In this document: positions 1-10,909 of the stretch, in pieces
How the letters are laid out: every line of letters starts with the position of its first letter
Position numbering within the stretch: the stretch's first letter is position 1
NCBI GenBank assembly: GCA_030180135.1
Contig: CM058237.1
Span: 106,655,904-106,719,903, forward strand
Origin: Orychophragmus violaceus
Lineage: Eukaryota > Streptophyta > Magnoliopsida > Brassicales > Brassicaceae
Direction: 5' to 3'
Length of the DNA: 64,000 bases
The notes under the pieces: generated by a model
The model's database searches: none
Told to the model about the DNA's origin: nothing
Seen by the model: the letters and a program-made list of their open reading frames with translations, nothing else
Translations under genes and position numbers: made by a program

Positions 1-3000
1 CGAGTTTTTTTGAAACTATCAAGACCCAAACCTCTCAAATGGATAACAAAGAGGTCTGGTGAAGAAATTGGTGGAAAAAACAATGACGGGATAGGATAAA
101 CTGATTCTATCCACCGGGGGAAGGATCCTAAGGCCAAAACCTCCTAATGGACTGAAGGGAAGGACTATCTCGGCCATACTGACTGACGTGATGGATTATC
201 CTGACCAGATGCACCGCCGAGAAGGATTCTAAGGCCAAAATGCAAGTTTCCATGACCCAGGAAGAATTGGATCGAGTTTTTTTGAAACTATCATGACCAA
301 AACCCTTAAAATGGGATATAAAAGAGGTCTGGTGAAGAAATTGGTGGAAAAACAAATGACCCGAAAAACCCGTCTATACACCGTGGGAAGGTTATAGCCT
401 ACCGAGAACCAAGGTTCCTTGACCCGAAAAAATTGACTCGAGTTTTTTTGAAACTATCAAGACCCAAACCTCTCAAATGGATAACAAAGAGGTCTGGTGA
501 AGAAATTGGTGGAAAAAACAATGACGGGATAGGATATACTGATTCTATCCACCGGGGGAAGGATCCTAAGGCCAAAACCTCCTAATGGACTGACGGGAAG
601 GACTATCTCGGCCATACTGATTAACGGGATAGATTATCCTGACCAGATGCACCGCCGGGAAGGATCCTAAGGCCAAAAAACCACCCAAAATGACGTAAGG
701 TGTGGAATCCCTCGGCCAAAACGACAAAGGACTAGCATTCTCGCGGCCAGAATGACTGACGGGACGGAAACGAACTGACGTGAAGGACTATCTCGGCCAT
801 ACTGACTAACGGGATGGAAACGAACTGACGGGAAGGACTATCTCGGCCATACTGACTGACGTGATGGATTATCCTGACCAGATGCACTGCCGAGAAGGAT
901 TCTAAGGCCAAAATGCAAGTTTCCATGACCCAGGAAGAATTGGATCGAGTTTTTTTGAAACTATCATGACCAAAACCCTTAAAATGGGATATAAAAGAGG
1001 TCTGGTGAAGAAATTGGAGGAAAACAAATGACCCGAAAAACCCGTCTATACACCGTGGGAAGGTTATAGCCTACCGAGAACCAAGGTTCCTTGACCCGAA
1101 AAAATTGACTCGATTTTTTTTGAAACTATCAAGACCCAAACCTCTCAAATGGATAACAAAGAGGTCTGGTGAAGAAATTGGTGGAAAAAACAATGACGGG
1201 ATAGGATAAACTGATTCTATCCACCGGGGGAAGGATCCTAAGGCCAAAACCTCCTAATGGACTGACGGGAAGGACTATCTCGGCCATACTGATTAACGGG
1301 ATAGATTATCCTGACCAGATGCACCGCCGGGAAGGATCCTAAGGCCAAAAAACCACCCAAAATGACGTAAGGTGTGGAATCCCTCGGCCAAAACGACAAA
1401 GGACTAGCATTCTCGCGGCCAGAATGACTGACGGGACGGAAACGAACTGACGTGAAGGACTATCTCGGCCATACTGACTAACGGGATGGAAACGAACTGA
1501 CGGGAAGGACTATCTCGGCCATACTGACTGACGTGATGGATTATCCTGACCAGATGCACCGCCGAGAAGGATTCTAAGGCCAAAATGCAAGTTTCCATAA
1601 CCCATTAAGAATTGGATCGAGTTTTTTTGAAACTATCATGACCAAAACCCTTAAAATGGGATATAAAAGAGGTCTGGTGAAGAAATTGGTGGAAAACAAA
1701 TGACCCGAAAAACCCGTCTATACACCGTGGGAAGGTTATAGCCTACCGAGAACAAAGGTTACTTGACCCGAAAAAATTGACTCGAGTTTTTTTGAAACTA
1801 TCAAGACCCAAACCTCTCAAATGGATAACAAAGAGGTCTGGTGAAGAAATTGGTGGAAAAAACAATGACGGGATAGGATAAACTGATTCTATCCACCGGG
1901 GGAAGGATCCTAAGGCCAAAACCTCCTAATGGACTGACGGGAAGGACTATCTCGGCCATACTGACTAACGGGATGGATTATCCTGACCAGATGCACCGCC
2001 GGGAAGGATCCTAAGGCCAAAATGCAAGTTTCCATGACCCAGGAAGAATAGGATCGAGTTTTTTTGAAACTATCATGACCAAAACCCTTAAAATGGGATA
2101 TAAAAGAGGTCTGGTGAAGAAATTGGTGGAAAACAAATGACCCGAAAAACCCGTTTATACACCGTGGGAAGGTTATAGCCTACCGAGAACCAAGGTTCCT
2201 TGACCCGAAAAAATTGACTCGAGTTTTTTTGAAACTATCAAGACCCAAACCTCTCAAATGGATAACAAAGAGGTCTGGTGAAGAAATTGGTGGAAAAAAC
2301 AATGACGGGATAGGATAAACTGATTCTATCCACCGGGGGAAGGATCCTAAGGCCAAAACCTCCTAATGGACTGAAGGGAAGGACTATCTCGGCCATACTG
2401 ACTGACGTGATGGATTATCCTGACCAGATGCACCGCCGAGAAGGATTCTAAGGCCAAAATGCAAGTTTCCATGACCCAGGAAGAATTGGATCGAGTTTTT
2501 TTGAAACTATCATGACCAAAACCCTTAAAATGGGATATAAAAGAGGTCTGGTGAAGAAATTGGTGGAAAAACAAATGACCCGAAAAACCCGTCTATACAC
2601 CGTGGGAAGGTTATAGCCTACCGAGAACCAAGGTTCCTTGACCCGAAAAAATTGACTCGAGTTTTTTTGAAACGATCAAGACCCAAACCTCTCAAATGGA
2701 TAACAAAGAGGTCTGGTGAAGAAATTGGTGGAAAAAACAATGACGGGATAGGATAAACTGATTCTATCCACCGGGGGAAGGATCCTAAGGCCAAAACCTC
2801 CTAATGGACTGAAGGGAAGGACTATCTCGGCCATACTGATTAACGGGATAGATTATCCTGACCAGATGCACCGCCGGGAAGGATCCTAAGGCCAAAAAAC
2901 CACCCAAAATGACGTAAGGTGTGGAATCCCTCGGCCAAAACGACAAAGGACTAGCATTCTCGCGGCCAGAATGACTGACGGGACGGAAACGAACTGACGT

Positions 3001-3510
3001 GAAGGACTATCTCGGCCATACTGACTAACGGGATGGAAACGAACTGACGGGAAGGACTATCTCGGCCATACTGACTGACGTGATGGATTATCCTGACCAG
3101 ATGCACTGCCGAGAAGGATTCTAAGGCCAAAATGCAAGTTTCCATGACCCATGAAGAATTGGATCGAGTTTTTTTGAAACTATCATGACCAAAACCCTTA
3201 AAATGGGATATAAAAGAGGTCTGGTGAAGAAATTGGAGGAAAACAAATGACCCGAAAAACCCGTCTATACACCGTGGGAAGGTTATAGCCTACCGAGAAC
3301 CAAGGTTCCTTGACCCGAAAAAATTGACTCGAGTTTTTTTGAAACTATCAAGACCCAAACCTCTCAAATGGATAACAAAGAGGTCTGGTGAAGAAATTGG
3401 TGGAAAAAACAATGACTGGATAGGATAAACTGATTCTATCCACCGGGGGAAGGATCCTAAGGCCAAAACCTCCTAATGGACTGACGGGAAGGACTATCTC
3501 GGCCATACTG
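1..3510 (+). repeat. 2219-bp higher-order repeat, partial tandem pair
   Basis: Positions 1 to about 1290 match 2220 to about 3510 at a constant 2219-bp offset, including private variants. One 2219-bp period (437-2655) consists of units of 672, 672, 437 and 438 bp. The 672-bp units carry an extra block (for example 690-770) with the strings GTAAGGTGTGGAATCCCTCGG and TTCTCGCGGCCAG, seen only here and in the related block at 40.9-45 kb. The match breaks after about 1290/3510, where unit order changes. Confidence 0.85.
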
Positions 3511-4913
3511 ACTGACGTGATGGATTATCCTGACCAGATGCACCGCCGAGAAGGATTCTAAGGCCAAAATGCAAGTTTCCATGACCCAGGAAGAATTGGA
3601 TCGAGTTTTTTTTGAAACTATCATGACCAAAACCCTTAAAATGGGATATAAAAGAGGTCTGGTGAAGAAATTGGTGGAAAACAAATGACCCGAAAAACCC
3701 GTCTATACACTGTGGGAAGGTTATAGCCTACCGAGAACCAAGGTTCCATGACCCGAAAAAAATTAACTCGAGTTTTTTTGAAACTATCAAGACCCAAACC
3801 TCTCAAATGGATAACAAAGAGGTCTGGTGAAGAAATTGGTGGAAAAAGCACTGACGGGATAGGATAAACTGATTCTATCCACCGGGGGAAGGATCCTAAG
3901 GCCAAAACCTCCTAATGGACTGACGGGAAGGACTATCTCGGCCATACTGACTAACGGGATGGATTATCCTGACCAGATGCACCGCCGAGAAGGATTCTAA
4001 GGTCAAAATGCAAGTTTCCATGACCCAGGAAGAATTGGATCGAGTTTTTTTGAAACTATCATGACCAAAACCCTTAAAATGGGATAACAAAGAGGTCTGG
4101 TGAAGAAATTGGTGGAAAAAACAATGACGGGATAGGATAAACTGATTCTATCCACCGGGGGAAGGATCCTAAGGCCAAAACCTCCTAATGGACTGACGGG
4201 AAGGACTATCTCGGCCATACTGACTAACGGGATGGATTATCCTGACCAGATGCACCGCCGAGAAGGATTCTAAGGCCAAAATGCATGTTTCCATGAGCCA
4301 GGAAGAATTGGATCGAGTTTTTTTGAAACTATCATGACCAAAACCCTTAAAATGGGATATAAAAGAGGTCTGGTGAAGAAATTGGTGGAAAACAAATGAC
4401 CCGAAAAACCCGTCTATACACCGTGGGAAGGTTATAGCCTACCGAGAACCAAGGTTCCTTGATCCAAAAAAATTGACTCGAGTTTTTTTGAAACTATCAA
4501 GACCCAAACCTCTCAAATGGATAACAAAGAGGTCTGGTGAAGAAATTGGTGGAAAAAACAATGACGGGGTAGGATAAACTGATTCTATCCACCGGGGGAA
4601 GGATCCTAAGGCCAAAACCTCCTAATGGACTGACGGGAAGGACTATCTCGGCCATACTGACTAACGGGATGGATTATCCTGACCAGATGCACCACCGAGA
4701 AGGATTCTAAGGCCAAAAAGCAAGTTTCCATGACCCAGGAAGAATTGGATCGAGTTTTTTTGAAACTATCATGACCAAAACCCTTAAAATGGGATATAAA
4801 AGAGGTCTGGTGAAGAAATTGGTGGAAAACAAATGACCCGAAAAACCCGTCTATACACCGTGGGAAGGTTATAGCCTACCGAGAACCAAGGTTCCTTGAC
4901 CCGAAAAAATTGA

Positions 4914-5350
4914 CTCGAGTTTTTTTGAAACTATCAAGACCCAAACCTCTCAAATGGATAACAAAGAGGTCTGGTGAAGAAATTGGTGGAAAAAACAATG
5001 ACGGGATAGGATAAACTGATTCTATCCACCGGGGGAAGGATCCTAAGGCCAAAACCTCCTAATGGACTGACGGGAAGGACTATCTCGGCCATACTGACTA
5101 ACGGGATGGATTATCCTGACCAGATGCACCGCCGAGAAGGATTCTAAGGCCAAAATGCAAGTTTCCATGACCCAGGAAGAATTGGATCGAGTTTTTTTGA
5201 AACTATCATGACCAAAACCCTTAAAATGGGATATAAAAGAGGTCTGGTGAAGAAATTGGTGGAAAACAAATGACCCGAAAAACCCGTCTATACACCATGG
5301 GAAGGTTATAGCCTACCGAGAACCAAGGTCCCTTGACCCGAAAAAATTAA
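4914..5350 (+). repeat. Representative 437/438-bp satellite unit (A half + B half)
   Basis: Half A is 4914-5185 (272 bp) and half B is 5186-5350 (165 bp). Both begin with GAG, a T-tract and GAAACTATC, pass through GAGGTCTGGTGAAGAAATTGG, and end with a related module (CAAGTTTCCATGACCCAGG in A, CAAGGTTCCTTGACCCG in B). A holds two copies of a module of the form ACGGGAT...AAGGATYCTAAGGCCAAAA, one near 4998-5053 and one near 5101-5156. The unit is therefore two related monomers of about 165-172 bp plus about 100 bp of internal duplication in A. The B half carries a TATAAAAG string where A has ATAACAAAG. Confidence 0.9.
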
Positions 5351-7974
5351 CTCGAGTTTTTTTGAAACTATCAAGACCCAAACCTCTCAAATGGATAACA
5401 AAGAGGTCTGGTGAAGAAATTGGTGGAAAAAACAATGACGGGATAGGATAAACTGATTCTATCCACCGGGGGAAGGATCCTAAGGCCAAAACCTCCTAAT
5501 GGACTGACGGGAAGGACTATCTCGGCCATACTGATTGAAGGGATGGATTATCCTGACCAGATGCACCGCCGAGAAGGATTCTAAGGCCAAAATGCAAGTT
5601 TCCATGACCCAGGAAGAATTGGATCGAGTTTTTTTGAAACTATCATGACCAAAACCCTTAAAATGGGATATAAAAGAGGTCTGGTGAAGAAATTGGTGGA
5701 AAACAAATGACCCGAAAAACCCGTCTATACACCGTGGGAAGGTTATAGCCTACCGAGAACCAAGGTTCCATGACCCGAAAAAAATTGACTCGAGTTTTTT
5801 TGAAACTATCAAGACCCAAACCTCTCAAATGGATAACAAAGAGGTCTGGTGAAGAAATTGGTGGAAAAAATAATGACGGGATAGGATAAACTGATTCTAT
5901 CCACCGGGGGAAGGATCCTAGGCCAAAACATCCTAATGGACTGACGGGAAGGAATATCTCGGCCATACTGATTGACGGGATGGATTATCATGACCGGATG
6001 AACCGCCGGGAAGGATCCTAAGGCCAAAAAACCACCCTAACGGGATGGAAACGAACTGACGTGAAGGACTATCTCGGCCATACTGACTAACGGGATGGAA
6101 ACGAACTGACGGGAAGGACTATCTCGGCCATACTGACTAACGGGATGGATTATCCTGACCAGATGCACCGCCGAGAAGGATTCTAAGGCCAAAATGCAAG
6201 TTTCCATGACCCAGGAAGAATTGGATCGAGTTTTTTTGAAACTATCATGACCAAAACCCTTAAAATGGGATATAAAAGAGGTCTGGTGAAGAAATTGGTG
6301 GAAAACAAATGACCCGAAAAACCCGTCTATACACCGTGGGAAGGTTATAGCCTACCGAGAACCAAGGTTCCATGACCCGAAAAAAATTGACTCGAGTTTT
6401 TTTGAAACTATCAAGACCCAAACCTCTCAAATGGATAAAAAAGAGGTCTGGTGAAGAAATTGGTGGAAAAAACACTGACGGGATAGGATAAACTGATTTT
6501 ATCCACCGGGGGAAGGATCCTAAGGCCAAAACCTCCTAATGGACTGACGGGAAGGACTATCTCGGCCATACTGACTAACGGGATGGATTATCCTGACCAG
6601 ATGCACCGCCGAGAAGGATTCTAAGGCCAAAATGCAAGTTTCCATGACCCAGGAAGAATTGGATCGAGTTTTTTTGAAACTATCAAGACCCAAACCTCTC
6701 AAATGGATAACAAAGAGGTCTGGTGAAGAAATTGGTGGAAAAAACAATGACGGGGTAGGATAAACTGATTCTATCCACCGGGGGAAGGATCCTAAGGCCA
6801 AAACCTCCTAATGGACTGACGGGAAGGACTATCTCGGCCATACTGACTAACGGGATGGATTATCCTGACTAGATGCACCACCGAGAAGGATTCTAAGGCC
6901 AAAATGCAAGTTTCCATGACCCAGGAAGAATTGGATCGAGTTTTTTTGAAACTATCATGACCAAAACCCTTAAAATGGGATATAAAAGAGGTCTGGTGAA
7001 GAAATTGGTGGAAAACAAATGACCCGAAAAACCCGTCTATACACCGTGGGAAGGTTATAGCCTACCGAGAACCAAGGTTCCTTGACCCGAAAAAATTGAC
7101 TCGAGTTTTTTTGAAACTATCAAGACCCAAACCTCTCAAATGGATAACAAAGAGGTCTGGTGAAGAAATTGGTGGAAAAAACAATGACGGGATAGGATAA
7201 ACTGATTCTATCCACCGGGGGAAGGATCCTAAGGCCAAAACCTCCTAATGGACTGACGGGAAGGACTATCTCGGCCATACTGACTAACGGGATGGATTAT
7301 CCTGACCAGATGCACCGCCGAGAAGGATTCTAAGGCCAAAATGAAAGTTTCCATGACCCAGGAAGAATTAGATTGAGTTTTTTTGAAACTATCATGACCA
7401 AAACCCTTAAAATGGGATATAAAAGAGGTCTGGTGAAGAAATTGGTGGAAAACAAATGACCCGAAAAACCCGTCTATACACCATGGGAAGGTTATAGCCT
7501 ACCGAGAACCAAGGTCCCTTGACCCGAAAAAATTGACTCGAGTTTTTTTGAAACTATCAAGACCCAAACCTCTCAAATGGATAACAAAGAGGTCTGGTGA
7601 AGAAATTGGTGGAAAAAACAATGACGGGATAGGATAAACTGATTCTATCCACCGGGGGAAGGATCCTAAGGCCAAAACCTCCTAATGGACTGACGGGAAG
7701 GACTATCTCGGCCATACTGATTTAAGGGATGGATTATCCTGACCAGATGCACCGCCGAGAAGGATTCTAAGGCCAAAATGCAAGTTTCCATGACCCAGGA
7801 AGAATTGGATCGAGTTTTTTTGAAACTATCATGACCAAAACCCTTAAAATGGGATATAAAAGAGGTCTGGTGAAGAAATTGGTGGAAAACAAATGACCCG
7901 AAAAACCCGTCTATACACCGTGGGAAGGTTATAGCCTACCGAGAACCAAGGTTCCATGACCCGAAAAAAATTGA

Positions 7975-10054
7975 CTCGAGTTTTTTTGAAACTATCAAGA
8001 CCCAAACCTCTCAAATGGATAACAAAGAGGTCTGGTGAAGAAATTGGTGGAAAAAATAATGACGGGATAGGATAAACTGATTCTATCCACCGGGGGAAGG
8101 ATCCTAAGGCCAAAACATCCTAATGGACTGACGGGAAGGAATATCTCGGCCATACTGATTGACGGGATGGATTATCATGACCGGATGAACCGCCGGGAAG
8201 GATCCTAAGGCCAAAAAACCACCCTAACGGGATGGAAACGAACTGACGTGAAGGACTATCACGGCTATACTGACTAACGGGATGGAAACGAACTGACGGG
8301 AAGGACTATCTCGGCCATACTGACTAACGGGATGGATTATCCTGACCAGATGCACCGCCGAGAAGGATTCTAAGGCCAAAATGCAAGTTTCCATGACCCA
8401 GGAAGAATTGGATCGAGTTTTTTTGAAACTATCATGACCAAAACCCTTAAAATGGGATATAAAAGAGGTCTGGTGAAGAAATTGGTGGAAAACAAATGAC
8501 CCGAAAAACCCGTCTATACACCGTGGGAAGGTTATAGCCTACCGAGAACCAAGGTTCCATGACCCGAAAAAAATTGACTCGAGTTTTTTTGAAACTATCA
8601 AGACCCAAACCTCTCAAATGGATAAAAAAGAGGTCTGGTGAAGAAATTGGTGGAAAAAACACTGACGGGATAGGATAAACTGATTCTATCCACCGGGGGA
8701 AGGATCCTAAGGCCAAAACCTCCTAATGGACTGACGGGAAGGACTATCTCGGCCATACTAACTAACGGGATGGATTATCCTGACCAGATGCACCGCCGAG
8801 AAGGATTCTAAGGCCAAAATGCAAGTTTCCATGACCCAGGAAGAATTGGATCGAGTTTTTTGAAACTATCATGACCAAAACCCTTAAAATGGGATATAAA
8901 AGAGGTCTGGTGAAGAAATTGGTGGAAAACAAATGACCCGAAAAACCCGTCTATACACCGTGGGAAGGTTATAGCCTACCGAGAACCAAGGTTCCATGAC
9001 CCGAAAAAAATTGACTCGAGTTTTTTTGAAACTATCAAGACCCAAACCTCTCAAATGGATAACAAAGAGGTCTGGTGAAGAAATTGGTGGAAAAAATAAT
9101 GACGGGATAGGATAAACTGATTCTATCCACCGGGGGAAGGATCCTAAGGCCAAAACATCCTAATGGACTGACGGGAAGGAATATCTCGGCCATACTGATT
9201 GACGGGATGGATTATCATGACCGGATGAACCGCCGGGAAGGATCCTAAGGCCAAAAAACCACCCTAACGGGATGGAAACGAACTGACGTGAAGGACTATC
9301 TCGGCCATACTGACTAACGGGATGGAAACGAACTGACGGGAAGGACTATCTCGGCCATACTGACTAACGGGATGGATTATCCTGACCAGATGCACCGCCG
9401 AGAAGGATTCTAAGGCCAAAATGCAAGTTTCCATGACCCAGGAAGAATTGGATCGAGTTTTTTTGAAACTATCATGACCAAAACCCTTAAAATGGGATAT
9501 AAAAGAGGTCTGGTGAAGAAATTGGTGGAAAACAAATGACCCGAAAAACCCGTCTATACACCGTGGGAAGGTTATAGCCTACCGAGAACCAAGGTTCCAT
9601 GACCCGAAAAAAATTAACTCGAGTTTTTTTGAAACTATCAAGACCCAAACCTCTCAAATGGATAAAAAAGAGGTCTGGTGAAGAAATTGGTGGAAAAAAC
9701 ACTGACGGGATAGGATAAACTGATTCTATCCACCGGGGGAAGGATCCTAAGGCCAAAACCTCCTAATGGACTGACGGGAAGGACTATCTCGGCCATACTG
9801 ACTAACGGGATGGATTATCCTGACCAGATGCACCGCCGAGAAGGATTCTAAGGCCAAAATGAAAGTTTCCATGACCCAGGAAGAATTGGATTGAGTTTTT
9901 TTGAAACTATCATGACCAAAACCCTTAAAATGGGATATAAAAGAGGTCTGGTGAAGAAATTGGTGGAAAACAAATGACCCGAAAAACCCGTCTATACACC
10001 ATGGGAAGGTTATAGCCTACCGAGAACCAAGGTCCCTTGACCCGAAAAAATTGA
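7975..10054 (+). repeat. 1040-bp higher-order repeat (603 + 437 bp), two copies
   Basis: Unit starts at 7975, 8578, 9015, 9618 and 10055 give spacings of 603, 437, 603 and 437 bp, so two 1040-bp periods stand in tandem. The 603-bp units contain about 165 extra bases: one diverged module with ATTATCATGACCGGATGAACC, then two copies of a 50-bp subrepeat beginning TAACGGGATGGAAACGAACT. The same alternation recurs at 11.9-13.7 kb and, as near-identical copies, in the 54-60 kb region. Confidence 0.88.
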
Positions 10055-10671
10055 CTCGAGTTTTTTTGAAACTATCAAGACCCAAACCTCTCAAATGGAT
10101 AACAAAGAGGTCTGGTGAAGAAATTGGTGGAAAAAACAATGACGGGATGGATTATCCTGACCAGATGCACCGCCGAGAAGGATTCTAAGGCCAAAATGCA
10201 AGTTTCCATGACCCAGGAAGAATTGGATCGAGTTTTTTTGAAACTATCATGACCAAAACCCTTAAAATGGGATAACAAAGAGGTCTGGTGAAGAAATTGG
10301 TGGAAAAAACAATGACGGGATAGGATAAACTGATTCTATCCACCGGGGGAAGGATCCTAAGGCCAAAACCTCCTAATGGACTGACGGGAAGGACTATCTC
10401 GGCCATACTGACTAACGGGATGGATTATCCTGACCAGATGCACCGCCGAAAAGGATTCTAAGGCCAAAATGCAAGTTTCCATGAGCCAGGAAGAATTGGA
10501 TCGAGTTTTTTTGAAACTATCATGACCAAAACCCTTAAAATGGGATATAAAAGAGGTCTGGTGAAGAAATTGGTGGAAAACAAATGACCTGAAAAACCCG
10601 TCTATACACCGTGGGAAGGTTATAGCCTACCGAGAACCAAGGTTCCTTGATCCGAAAAAATTGACTCGAGT

Positions 10672-10909
10672 TTTTTTGAACTATCAAGACCCAAACCTCT
10701 CAAATGGATAACAAAGAGGTCTGGTGAAGAAATTGGTGGAAAAAACAATGACGGGGTAGGATAAACTGATTCTATCCACCGGGGGAAGGATCCTAAGGCC
10801 AAAACCTCCTAATGGACTTATCTCGGCCATACTGACTAACGGGATGGATTATCCTGACTAGATGCACCAATTCTAAGGCCAAAATGCAAGTTTCCATGAG
10901 GAAGAATTG
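10672..10909 (+). repeat. Satellite unit with a cluster of small deletions
   Basis: Against the paralogous copy near 56.7-57.0 kb this stretch lacks 1 bp in GAAACTATC (about 10680), 12 bp after AATGGACT (about 10818), 9 bp after GATGCACC (about 10869) and 4 bp after TTTCCATGA (about 10900). They sum to 26 bp, which equals the change in offset between the two large copies across this point (46054 to 46080). This could be a real mutational cluster or local assembly or consensus error. Confidence 0.75.

Noticed and set aside
5316..5356. A CENP-B-box-like site around CCCGAAAAAATT in the satellite
   Set aside because: The required bases at the conserved positions are absent, and plants lack a clear CENP-B box system. 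Centromere identity cannot be claimed from sequence.
7844..8113. A minus-strand frame of 89 codons repeated more than 30 times across the array (also 64-, 73- and 75-codon relatives)
   Set aside because: Many of these frames open only from TTG, not ATG. They recur because the repeat recurs, single-base indels break them freely (for example near 5920 and 61670), and composition does not look coding. No domain is recognised.
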